DNA of 62,147 bases, from positions 1 to 62,147 of the IMG/VR virus record IMGVR_UViG_3300047472_000433. The stretch is one strand, 5' to 3'. The notes under the pieces were generated by a model that was given only the letters and a program-made list of their open reading frames with translations, had not been told where the DNA came from and ran no database searches. Origin of the DNA: a virus. Shown here in pieces: positions 16,535 to 23,445 of this stretch (positions within the stretch are counted from its first letter, which is position 1; each line of letters begins with the position of its first letter). The position numbers were made by a program, and so were the translations under genes.

Positions 16535-17158
16535 CTAGCCACTATCATCCGGGTCATCAAGCCCGAGCGGCAGTTGCGGCGTCTCCCCGAATACTTCGCG
16601 CATGCCCTTTTCGAGAAGCGCGTGATCGGTCTTGCTTGCGGTGCCGTCGCTGATCCGCTGACAGATCGGGATTGCCAGGTCCAACTTCTCCAGCGTCATG
16701 TCGCGGTAATGTTTCGTGCCGGCGACGGCGTTGTTGATCTTGTGGGCGGCCGAGAAGAGGATGCCTGTGTGACTTACCAAGTTCAGCGCGGCATGGTGCA
16801 GCGGCAGCCGGTCGCGGTGACTGCTCAAGCGCGTGCGTGACAGCTCCGCTTCCAGAGCGACCATGCGGTCCCACACCTTGGCCTGCAATTCGTAGCTGTA
16901 GCTCATGGCCATCAGGCAAGCTTCGCGCTTTGGAAAGTAATAGCACGGACGGTCCTGTCCGTTCTTACCCGAATAGACGCCGGAAAATTTTCCGGCGTCT
17001 CCACCAAGCACGCGCGGAACCTTTTTGATGAGGTCAGAGTGCTCCAGTTTCGTGAACGGCTTTTCGGCCGTCGCCCTCTCCTTCCGATCGGCGTTGATGA
17101 AGTCCACCATCTCCATACTGGACATGGTGGGCTCGAAGTCGCGGATCGGGCCGCTCAT
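16535..17158 (-). CDS. Rha-family phage regulatory protein, module 2
   Basis: A 207-residue paralogue of the protein at 1257-1883. Almost all of residues 72-175 are identical, with differences in residues about 30-70 and at the C-terminus. It contains a perfect 26-bp AAAATTTT palindrome. Its start overlaps the BRO-N stop (ATGA). It is part of the second arc-ant-rha operon, inserted between tail chaperone and tape measure. Confidence 0.8.
   Translation of the reverse strand: MSGPIRDFEPTMSSMEMVDFINADRKERATAEKPFTKLEHSDLIKKVPRVLGGDAGKFSGVYSGKNGQDRPCYYFPKREACLMAMSYSYELQAKVWDRMVALEAELSRTRLSSHRDRLPLHHAALNLVSHTGILFSAAHKINNAVAGTKHYRDMTLEKLDLAIPICQRISDGTASKTDHALLEKGMREVFGETPQLPLGLDDPDDSG
16975..17000. 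repeat. Perfect 26-bp palindrome inside rha copy 2
   Basis: AGACGCCGGAAAA/TTTTCCGGCGTCT, perfect across 26 bp. It occupies the same place in the gene as the near-perfect palindrome in copy 1 (codons for GKFSG), while flanking codons differ, so the symmetry has been kept with different arm sequences. Confidence 0.6.
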
Positions 17159-18156
17159 GCTGCCGGCCCAGCAATCTGGTGCGCAAAAGCGATCCGCTCC
17201 AGAGCATCATCGGGATTAGGCGCCCGGCTGAAAAGCACGTTCAGCCCCTGCTCGCGCTGATGATCAGTCACCTCCGTCAGCAGCGCTTTCAGGCGCCCTT
17301 GCCAGTTAGCCATACGCCGCCGACTCATTTCCCCAAACTCAACCGCGAGATGCAGCGCCTCGATCCGCAGGCGAGCTCCGGTGACATCGTGACCATCTTT
17401 CGCTAGCGCTTCCATCAATTCCAGTTCAGGCTTGCGATTGCGCTTGTCAAGCAAGACTGACGCGGACAGGCATTCGTTACCGAAGCTTTTGTCGCGATCA
17501 TGAGGCTCAGCCGTAGCGAGCGGGAAGTTATATTTCGCCGGCGCCGATGCTGGCAGATCGTCCACCAACTCCCAGCTGACGTTGAACGATTCGAGGAAAT
17601 CGCGCGCCACCAGGAACTGGTCGGCGCGGAGCTGCTTAACGTCGCTGACATGCAGGTTTGCCTTGATGGCCGCTGCAGCATTCTTTATGGCCACCCTCTG
17701 CGCCACAGCGCGGTTCATCGGATCGGGGATCATGGCAACCTTTTCCGCGATACGACGAGTCACGATACTGCCCAATGCGCTGATCTGGGCCGGCACGATC
17801 AATGCAGGCACGGCCGGCGCCTGACGTTTGATTTCGGCATCGATCAGATCCAGAACCCATACACGAAACGCCTTCGCCACGTCGGTGCGAGCAAACATCG
17901 CCAGCAGGTGCGCGCCGCGCAGCGAGAAGATGCGGACGGGCTGCATGCCGCCGGCCGTCTTCAGCTTGAGCACGCGCGTCATGGATTTGGTGAACTCGTC
18001 GGCGTGACGGGCGAAGATGCGCGCCAGCGATGTGCCCTTGGCTGCATAACCCAAGGCTGCCTCGATCTGCGGTAGGCGCAGCCAAGTTTGATGATCGCGG
18101 TGCAGCGGCTTGATTTCGACGCCTTGAAACGCCAACGTGGTCATGGTAGTATTCAT
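17155..18156 (-). CDS. BRO-N antirepressor (Ant), module 2
   Basis: 333 residues from the conserved ATG at 18154-18156 (GAGG nine bases upstream). The BRO-N domain (about residues 10-125) is nearly identical to module 1, including RIFSLRGAHLLAMFARTDVA. After about residue 185 the protein diverges fully and carries a different, longer helical C-terminus, consistent with a different repressor partner. The rha gene follows with a four-base overlap, and an Arc-like gene precedes. Confidence 0.85.
   Translation of the reverse strand: MNTTMTTLAFQGVEIKPLHRDHQTWLRLPQIEAALGYAAKGTSLARIFARHADEFTKSMTRVLKLKTAGGMQPVRIFSLRGAHLLAMFARTDVAKAFRVWVLDLIDAEIKRQAPAVPALIVPAQISALGSIVTRRIAEKVAMIPDPMNRAVAQRVAIKNAAAAIKANLHVSDVKQLRADQFLVARDFLESFNVSWELVDDLPASAPAKYNFPLATAEPHDRDKSFGNECLSASVLLDKRNRKPELELMEALAKDGHDVTGARLRIEALHLAVEFGEMSRRRMANWQGRLKALLTEVTDHQREQGLNVLFSRAPNPDDALERIAFAHQIAGPAA
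18124..18152 (+). promoter_or_regulatory. Predicted antisense promoter inside ant (sar-like), module 2
   Basis: TTGAAA (18124-18129), 17-bp spacer, TAGTAT (18147-18152) on plus. The sequence is identical to module 1 from the -35 through to the ant Shine-Dalgarno region. Confidence 0.5.
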
Positions 18157-18158
18157 TT

Positions 18159-18232
18159 TGTTAAGCCTCTTCACAAGTGGTTGACATGAGCCCCGAGCGA
18201 TCCGCCAAGATTGCGTTCGGGGCTTTTCTTAT
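18159..18232 (+). ncRNA. Predicted sar-like antisense RNA, module 2
   Basis: About 73 nt from the predicted start after TAGTAT to the T-run of the terminator at 18189-18232. It covers the ant ribosome-binding site. Compared with module 1 the first ~15 nt and the terminator stem are conserved, while the segment between (18169-18180) and part of the loop differ, so the two RNAs might discriminate between the two ant messages. Confidence 0.5.
18189..18232 (+). terminator. Intrinsic terminator in the arc-ant gap, module 2
   Basis: AGCCCCGA (18189-18196) pairs with TCGGGGCT (18217-18224), followed by TTTCTTATT on plus. Same place and orientation as 2753-2796. Confidence 0.7.
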
Positions 18233-18426
18233 TGGGCATTCTGCTCAGCGATTTTGATAGCCTTGATTCCCTGCTCTAGCAGAAATACCAGCTCACTATT
18301 CATCGAACGGCGATTCTGCGCGGCCAAGACCTTAACCTGAGGTCGAAGCCCCTGGGGCATGCGCAAGTTAAACTGATCAGAGGACCGCCCAACAACTTCA
18401 TCCTGGTTCATTTCCATCTCCGTCAT
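18229..18426 (-). CDS. Arc-like ribbon-helix-helix repressor, module 2
   Basis: 65 residues with the Arc pattern: strand SSDQFNLRMP (about 15-24), helix GLRPQVKVLAAQN, then RRSMNSELVFLLEQGI. The NRRSMNSEL segment matches the Arc/Mnt consensus better than module 1. Several in-frame ATGs (18426, 18417, 18411) are possible starts. It is first in the second ant operon and divergent from the Mnt-like gene at 18520. Confidence 0.75.
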   Translation of the reverse strand: MTEMEMNQDEVVGRSSDQFNLRMPQGLRPQVKVLAAQNRRSMNSELVFLLEQGIKAIKIAEQNAQ

Positions 18427-18457
18427 GGTTAAACATCATGGATGAATAATACTCGCC

Positions 18458-18491
18458 ATTTCATATCATCGCAAGTGCATATCATTGAAAT
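18458..18491. promoter_or_regulatory. Candidate operator between divergent repressor genes, module 2
   Basis: ATTTCA (18458-18463) and TGAAAT (18486-18491) form inverted arms. Inside, CATATCAT occurs twice as a direct repeat (18462-18469, 18478-18485) with 16-bp spacing. There is no resemblance to the GTGCTACTAC operator of module 1, which suggests separate specificity. Confidence 0.4.
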
Positions 18492-18519
18492 ATATTAAAT
18501 GGCTAGTATCATCTCCGCC

Positions 18520-18822
18520 ATGACAGAGAAACCTAAGCCACCAAGCAGAACAGCAGATCAGTTCGTCATCCGTCTCCCGGAGGGCATGCGCGAATCGATC
18601 GCTGCTGCGGCAAAAAACAACAACCGCAGCATGAACGCCGAAATCATCGCGCGCATCGCGCAAACCTTCGGACCGTCCGACCTGGACACACGCATAAACG
18701 ACGCCGTCGAGAGCAAGCTCTCGACCATGGAGAAGTGGCTCACTGAGCTCCTGACGAATCATGCTCAGGAACTTGCCGGCAGCAAGAGCGTCAGCAAGCC
18801 GCCCCTCAAAAAAAAATCCTGA
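18520..18822 (+). CDS. Mnt-like ribbon-helix-helix repressor, module 2
   Basis: 100 residues from ATG 18520 (an upstream ATG at 18499 is also open). Ribbon-helix-helix: strand ADQFVIRLP, helix [14 protein letters not shown], then [15 protein letters not shown]-terminal helix (about 55-85) could tetramerise. It is divergent from the module 2 Arc-like gene and followed by a terminator, exactly as in module 1, but sequence identity with the module 1 Mnt-like protein is low. Confidence 0.75.
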   Translation: MTEKPKPPSRTADQFVIRLPEGMRESIAAAAKNNNRSMNAEIIARIAQTFGPSDLDTRINDAVESKLSTMEKWLTELLTNHAQELAGSKSVSKPPLKKKS

Positions 18823-18846
18823 CCTTTGGATTGCACAATCCAATTT

Positions 18847-18876
18847 AAAGGGTCGGTCAATTTGACCGACCCTTTT
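18847..18876 (+). terminator. Terminator after mnt-like gene, module 2
   Basis: AAAGGGTCGGTCAA (18847-18860) and TTGACCGACCCTTT (18862-18875) form a long perfect stem ending in T residues. Counterpart of 3508-3536. Confidence 0.7.
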
Positions 18877-18895
18877 ACCAAAGGGCCACCGCGAT

Positions 18896-18955
18896 GACGC
18901 CCGAAAATTTTTGGGCGTCGCGATCGGCGGGGCGCCCAAAAGTTTTCGGACACCC
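18896..18955. repeat. Two AAAATTTT-type palindromes downstream of module 2
   Basis: 18896-18919 is GACGCCCGAAAA/TTTTTGGGCGTC (one G-T pair). 18930-18955 combines a GGGCGCCCAAAA left half with a TTTTCGGACACCC right half, the latter close to the right half of the palindrome in rha copy 1. The stretch 18823-19110 holds no protein gene; it carries the terminator, these palindromes and the promoter region of the 19111 gene. Confidence 0.5.
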
Positions 18956-19110
18956 CTCGCCAAAGGGCCCCTCGTTCTGAGGGACCCTTTCCTCTTCCGC
19001 GCCCTATCCCTCGTGCAACTATTTGTGATAATTCAACTTGTTATTTTGGCTACAATGGGTGGCGCCATATTCACCAGGGTTTGGCGCACCCTGCCATCCA
19101 GGAAGAAGTC

Positions 19111-19371
19111 ATGAAATTTACAGCTGCGTTAATTAAGGAGCAAAACGCTGTCTTCGCGGTAGTGATCGTGAAGCAGCATGTCACACAGAGCGCGCGTGAG
19201 GCGGAACAGGCAGCGATAGCGTACCAGCCACACTTTCCAGGTATTCCAATTGTTCTGGCGTCACAGGATTCCCGCGGTACATTCCAGTATCGGGGTCGAA
19301 CAGATCTGGCGAAATTCCTTGCAGGAGTGGACCCTTCGCGCATCCCGTGGAAGGAATACACACTGCGGTAA
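19111..19371 (+). CDS. Small paralogous protein, copy A
   Basis: 86 residues, starting at ATG 19111 after GGAAGAAG. The family is not recognised. The second copy at 54273-54533 shares about 80 percent of residues, notably the block HFPGIPIVLASQDSRGTFQY followed by RGRTDLAKFLAG. A shared upstream element with TTCAA(C/T)TTGTTA and a TACAAT -10-like box precedes both. The pattern of a short beta-strand protein with a GIPIVLASQ core suggests a compact soluble domain. Nearby module genes are regulators; the function is unknown. Confidence 0.7.
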   Translation: MKFTAALIKEQNAVFAVVIVKQHVTQSAREAEQAAIAYQPHFPGIPIVLASQDSRGTFQYRGRTDLAKFLAGVDPSRIPWKEYTLR

Positions 19372-19423
19372 CGATCTCGTATCGATCGCATGCTGAATCA
19401 GGCTGAACCATAATTTCTCCTTT

Positions 19424-19447
19424 AAAAAGGGCGCCAAGCCGGCGCCC
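19424..19447 (-). terminator. Terminator after the tail chaperone gene
   Basis: On minus, GGGCGCC-ggctt-GGCGCCC followed by TTTTTAAA, starting at the stop codon of the frameshift product. It would end tail transcripts before the inserted module. Confidence 0.7.
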
Positions 19448-20240
19448 TACTCTTTCCTCATTTGACTCGCCAAATACGCTCCGTCGAGCCGGTCGATAAC
19501 CTCTTCCTCGAAGACGTCCAGCCGAATACGGCGCCGCGCCTGCCAGGCTAGGATCTCGCTGTCGGACAGCGGATTGACAGCCATGCCGTTCTGCCGCTTC
19601 CGATTCATCGCCAAGAACATATCCCAGAGGTAAGCAAACTCGACCGGCAGCGCAGGCGCTTCGGGCTCGACTTCGGCTTTGTACAGTGGGCTGCGCTTGG
19701 CAGCATCTATGTGATCTCCCTTGGCGTTGCCGTCCGCTGCCCGCGCCGAGCGATCGAACTGATGCTCGGCGTAGGCCAGCAGGTCGGCGGTTAGACTTTC
19801 AAAAAATTGCTGTCCGCTTTCATGGCATCCAGCACACGGCCCTGCCACGAAGGATATTTCCCGAATGCCGCGGCGACGGTTGCCTTGTCGAAGGGGATGG
19901 GGATGCCGTCTTTCATGAAGCCGTACCATCCAACCACGACCGCGATGGCAGTGCGATTGGCATTGCCGTCGATCAGGTCGACCAGCTGGTCGGCGCCGGC
20001 ATCGGAACTGGCATCGATCGCTGTTTTGCGGCGCGCGGATTTCTTGTAGCCCTCGGCACGGATCGCGCGGTCCACCTCGCGGTGCTCAGGCGAGTTCGCG
20101 CCCACGATGATAAAGCCCGCGACCGGCTCGCCATCCTTGTCGAAGACCAGGTCAACGTTGAAGGTAATCGGCGCGGCGTCAGCCGTCATCAGGTTGGAAA
20201 TATCGAAGCCTGCGGAAGTGATTTGCTGTGCGGTATTCAT
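19447..20240 (-). CDS. Tail assembly chaperone long form by -1 frameshift
   Basis: The short product ends 13 bases after the heptamer T TTT TTG (19800-19806 on minus). Slipping back one base continues as FFESLTADLLAYAEHQF and runs to a stop at 19447-19449, adding about 118 residues rich in R, E and D. Tail chaperone pairs (G and GT in lambda) made by -1 frameshifting upstream of the tape measure gene are widely conserved. Here the usual downstream neighbour is 3.3 kb away because of the insertion. Frameshifting is inferred from frame overlap, the canonical slippery sequence and gene position. Confidence 0.7.
19791..20240 (-). CDS. Tail assembly chaperone, short form
   Basis: 149 residues; N-terminal DISNLMTADAAPITFNV and a central VDRAIRAEGYKKSARRK segment. 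Position between tail tube and tape measure genes and an overlapping -1 frame identify it as a lambda gpG-like chaperone that coats the tape measure during tail assembly. Confidence 0.7.
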   Translation of the reverse strand: MNTAQQITSAGFDISNLMTADAAPITFNVDLVFDKDGEPVAGFIIVGANSPEHREVDRAIRAEGYKKSARRKTAIDASSDAGADQLVDLIDGNANRTAIAVVVGWYGFMKDGIPIPFDKATVAAAFGKYPSWQGRVLDAMKADSNFLKV

Positions 20241-20263
20241 GGATTTTTATCTTTCTGGTGGAA

Positions 20264-20294
20264 TAAAAAAGCCCGGCGTTTTCAGGCGCCGGGC
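20264..20294 (-). terminator. Intrinsic terminator between tail tube and chaperone genes
   Basis: On minus, GCCCGGCG-cctgaaaa-CGCCGGGC and TTTTTTATT, a strong stem with U-tail inside the late operon. Confidence 0.75.
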
Positions 20295-20333
20295 AAAGCA
20301 CAGGGCAATCAGCCCTGATCGGTGGAACGCGGT

Positions 20334-21545
20334 TTAGACCAGGGTGGAGTCCTGGACCGCGAGCGTGGTGGAATCGAACTGCGGGTCGGAGACGTTCGAC
20401 AACAGGACGTCGAACGCACACGTGATAATCTTGTTTTTTTCACCGTCATCGGTTTTCGCCGAGGTGATCTTGATGCGCCCCATGGAAAAGGTCATCACGT
20501 CAGCCAGCGCGGCGCTGCCGGCGGCCATGGCGTATGCCAGCGACACCTCGGTCTCCTGCTTGAAGTAGTCGATGTAGCTGGAATCCTGCATCAGCACCGT
20601 GAACTGGCCGGATCCAGCGATCTTGCCCCGCGAGGCAGCAGTTGCATATTTGCTACCGACAACAGGATCAATTTTCACCTGGCCGTCGATCGACAGCGAC
20701 ATACCGGTGCAGATCACCGAAGGGATACCGGCCACGGACAGCAGCGCGGTGGCGCCGGCGAATTTGCCTGTACCTGGCGCGGCGGCCGGGCCCGTGAAAT
20801 ACGCCGCTGGCGTCGTCGGACCTTCCAGCTTGCCCATCAGGGTGAAGTTGGCCGTCGTCAGGCCGTTCGGCTGCACGGCGATGTCCATCTTGCTGATCAG
20901 CTGGTCGATGAACGTGCGGTTGACCGAGATCGAAGGATCCTGCACCTCGCCCGTGAACCAGTCGGTGGTATGGCCGGCCAGCGGTGTGAAGGTGCGCTTG
21001 CCGGGCGCGGTCACCGTCACGTTGTCGCCTGCCGCCTTGACAACCATGGCGCTGCCGTCCATGAACTGGCCGGAGAGCGTCAGCGCGGTCACGGCGGTGA
21101 CGAAGAAGTTTTTCGCGTTGTTGGCCGTGGCCGGCGCTGTGAAGCCGCCGATGCGCACGACGGTGCCCGCGCGGTGGCCGTCCGTGATCCACGAGCCGAC
21201 CGTGCGCACCAGGCCGGTCAGCGTCGACGCGATGGTGGCTGCCGCGGCGGTCACGCCGGCGGCCGTGAAGTCGCGGCGTAGCAGCGCGGCGATCAGCAGC
21301 GCGTGGGTGCCGCACGATGCTTCGGCATTGATCGCGCCTTCAACGCGGAAGTTACCCAGGCGGGTGTCTCCCTGCTGCTGGCTCGGCGTGATCTCGTTCG
21401 AGCTGTATTTGTCGGCCGCGGTATCGAAGGTCGCGGTGACACGCGGGTAGTACTGGCCGCCGGAGGCCAGCGCCTTCGTGCCCTCGGCGGGCTGCTTGGC
21501 GAGGACGAGCAGAGAACTTATTCCGTTCGCGGTGGTAGTGGTCAT
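20334..21545 (-). CDS. Major tail tube protein
   Basis: 403 residues from the ATG at 21543-21545 (AAAGG upstream). The N-terminus GISSLLVLAKQPAEGTKA, the central SISVNRTFIDQLISKMDIAVQPNG and the C-terminal AFDVLLSNVSDPQFDSTTLAVQDSTLV are typical of phage tail tube proteins of the TTP family. Residues about 110-190 look like an inserted Ig-like domain. It polymerises into the tube around the tape measure. Confidence 0.7.
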   Translation of the reverse strand: MTTTTANGISSLLVLAKQPAEGTKALASGGQYYPRVTATFDTAADKYSSNEITPSQQQGDTRLGNFRVEGAINAEASCGTHALLIAALLRRDFTAAGVTAAAATIASTLTGLVRTVGSWITDGHRAGTVVRIGGFTAPATANNAKNFFVTAVTALTLSGQFMDGSAMVVKAAGDNVTVTAPGKRTFTPLAGHTTDWFTGEVQDPSISVNRTFIDQLISKMDIAVQPNGLTTANFTLMGKLEGPTTPAAYFTGPAAAPGTGKFAGATALLSVAGIPSVICTGMSLSIDGQVKIDPVVGSKYATAASRGKIAGSGQFTVLMQDSSYIDYFKQETEVSLAYAMAAGSAALADVMTFSMGRIKITSAKTDDGEKNKIITCAFDVLLSNVSDPQFDSTTLAVQDSTLV

Positions 21546-21565
21546 TTTGTGAGCCTTTCGGGAAT

Positions 21566-21591
21566 AAAAAAGGCCCACGCGATGGTGGGCC
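21566..21591 (-). terminator. Intrinsic terminator before tail tube gene
   Basis: On minus, GGCCCAC-catcgc-GTGGGCC followed by TTTTTTATT. It lies only 20 bp upstream of the tail tube start codon. Confidence 0.75.
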
Positions 21592-21615
21592 GATGAAAAA
21601 ACTTGGGGTGGTAAA

Positions 21616-22023
21616 TCAGGTGTAGAGGTCAGAATGCCAACGGATCTTGATCGGCGTCATCCAGAGTCCCGCCTCGATCCGGCCCGCGCCGATCTCGGCG
21701 GTGCGGTCGACCATTACCGACACGCCGCCGTCGCTGAACGTGGCACCGCGCCTGAACAGCGCCCTGATGCGCTCGGCCTGCAGTGCGGCATCGAGCGTGC
21801 CTACCTCTGGCGGATACTGCAAATTCACCTGGAAAATGCCGCTCTCCTGATAGAAGCCGTCGCCCATGGTCGGGTTGTTCGGCGTCGCCACCAGCAAATA
21901 AGCCTCACAATAAGGTTGGTCCGCCGTTGGGTTGTAGCTCTGGTTCTCGTGCACGATGTCGACCGCCGGCGAGATGCTGGCCAGCGCTGATTCGAGCGCG
22001 TTCCTGATGTTGGGTATCGTCAT
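21616..22023 (-). CDS. Tail terminator protein (DUF4128-like)
   Basis: 135 residues; pattern of the phage tail terminator family: N-terminal IRNALESAL helix, YLLVATPNNPTMGDGFYQESGIFQVNLQYPP, GGVSVMVDRT and final WMTPIKIRW. It caps the tail tube and joins it to the head connector. It overlaps the upstream connector gene by four bases. Confidence 0.65.
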   Translation of the reverse strand: MTIPNIRNALESALASISPAVDIVHENQSYNPTADQPYCEAYLLVATPNNPTMGDGFYQESGIFQVNLQYPPEVGTLDAALQAERIRALFRRGATFSDGGVSVMVDRTAEIGAGRIEAGLWMTPIKIRWHSDLYT

Positions 22024-22505
22024 ATTGGGTATGCCTGGAAGCCTGCTGCCATATCGCCGCCGCCAGCCTTGACGCCGTTGACCGCATCCTCAACGATGTT
22101 GTTCCACTCGACGACGGTGAGCGCCACGACGCCCAGCGGCGCCTGGCCCGACCAGCCCTCTTCGATGCGCTTCGCGTACGGCAGGTTGTTCATAATGTAT
22201 TGGACCTCCCCTGCTTTAGCGCCCGATATGATCGAGGCGGCAGCGGCCAGGGTTGCAGTACCGCCCTTGTCAGTGACGTCCAGCGCGCTGGTCGCCGGCG
22301 AACCAATCGATACCTGCCAGTTCCCGCGGAACCTGCCGCCGGTATATCCCGCTGGGGCCGGATGCTTCCAGAACTTCGCGTCACCCACCGGCGAGCGGTT
22401 GACCAGCTTACCGTCGATCGTCAGCAGCGCGTACCGCACCACCTTATCGGCATCGTCCTTTGTCTTCTCGGTCCACGCGCGAATTTGCGCGGCGAACGTG
22501 CCCAT
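22020..22505 (-). CDS. HK97 gp10-like head-tail connector
   Basis: 161 residues with an N-terminal helix followed by SPVGDAKFWKHP, GGRFRGNWQVSIG and NNLPYAKRIEEGWSGQAP, the signature of gp10-like tail completion or neck proteins. It connects head and tail during assembly. Confidence 0.65.
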   Translation of the reverse strand: MGTFAAQIRAWTEKTKDDADKVVRYALLTIDGKLVNRSPVGDAKFWKHPAPAGYTGGRFRGNWQVSIGSPATSALDVTDKGGTATLAAAASIISGAKAGEVQYIMNNLPYAKRIEEGWSGQAPLGVVALTVVEWNNIVEDAVNGVKAGGGDMAAGFQAYPI

Positions 22506-22888
22506 CAGACGCGCACCACGAGCGTGTACATCACCGGCACGCCGCCAGGGCCGAGCACGTCGACGTTCTTGACGCTGTAGAGCTGGCTGCTGGCCGTCGC
22601 CAGGTCATCAACCTTCGGCGGGATGAGTGCCGTACCATCGTCGGCCAGGGCCGAGATCAGCAGCTTGCGATCGCCCGACTTGATCAGCGTGCCGTTGACC
22701 GTGCCGACGCCCAGGTCGCGGATCGTGACGCCGGTTTCGATGCCCCATACCTGCTGGATGATCGGGGTTCCGGGTACGACCTTGCCACCCACGTAGGTGC
22801 CCGGCTGCTTGAGGCTCAGCGTGATGAGCTGGCCATCTTCCCGGAATGCTGCGTCGGCGTCGATCGCGTCTTGCAGGTAATCGCTCAC
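22505..22888 (-). CDS. Head-tail joining protein (head closure candidate)
   Basis: 127 residues, beta-rich, lying between the gp6-like adaptor and the gp10-like protein. Its size and place fit the head-closure (stopper) protein of siphophages. The family was not matched directly; the call depends on gene order. Confidence 0.5.
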   Translation of the reverse strand: MSDYLQDAIDADAAFREDGQLITLSLKQPGTYVGGKVVPGTPIIQQVWGIETGVTIRDLGVGTVNGTLIKSGDRKLLISALADDGTALIPPKVDDLATASSQLYSVKNVDVLGPGGVPVMYTLVVRV

Positions 22889-23394
22889 GCGCGCACCATC
22901 TGCAGCTTGGGCTCAAGATACGGCCGCAGCATGAGGTCGATCGCGCGATACTGCGTGTACGTCGGCGCGCCGTCCTGGTAGATCGTGGTGATCGGCCCGA
23001 TCGTCTTCTGCTTCACTACGCGCGTGATGTTCGGCGCCAGGTCGCCGCCATTTGCCGTCAGGGCCAGCGCGGCACAGGCGTTCTTCACCTCGGCCGGGAC
23101 CGTGTTCGGCAGCACGTAAGCAGCGATGCAGCCAAAGCCAACATCCTCAAGTTGGACGTTGTACCGGGGCCAGTCGAGCGTCTGCGTCAGAATCGAGCGC
23201 AAGCCCTTCCAGCGCGGCCGGTACATGCCCACCATATACTCCGTTGCCTTGCGCAGGTTCGCTTCCTTGGTGGGTGTGTCGAGCGCGGCCCAGGCGCTGT
23301 TTGCCCTTCCAGCGTGATAGGCATCGGCATCAGCAACTGAGCAATACGACTCGGCGCCGGGCACGAGAGATCCATCTTCGACGATGAGAGTCAT
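22885..23394 (-). CDS. gp6-like/DnaT-like head-tail adaptor
   Basis: 169 residues from ATG 23392-23394. The motif DGSLVPGAESYCSVADADAYHAGR, the helical TKEANLRKATEYM and RWKG, then LDWPR, is characteristic of phage adaptor proteins often annotated as DnaT-like ssDNA-binding protein. Although the name suggests replication, the position among connectors supports a head-tail adaptor. Confidence 0.65.
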   Translation of the reverse strand: MTLIVEDGSLVPGAESYCSVADADAYHAGRANSAWAALDTPTKEANLRKATEYMVGMYRPRWKGLRSILTQTLDWPRYNVQLEDVGFGCIAAYVLPNTVPAEVKNACAALALTANGGDLAPNITRVVKQKTIGPITTIYQDGAPTYTQYRAIDLMLRPYLEPKLQMVRA

Positions 23395-23445
23395 GACTAT
23401 TTCCAATATACAATGTTATCAATTATTTTCACCGCGAGAAATGCA

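Noticed and set aside
18181-18186. TTGACA as a -35 for plus transcription before arc copy 2
   Set aside because: No -10 at a proper distance, and a terminator follows at once.
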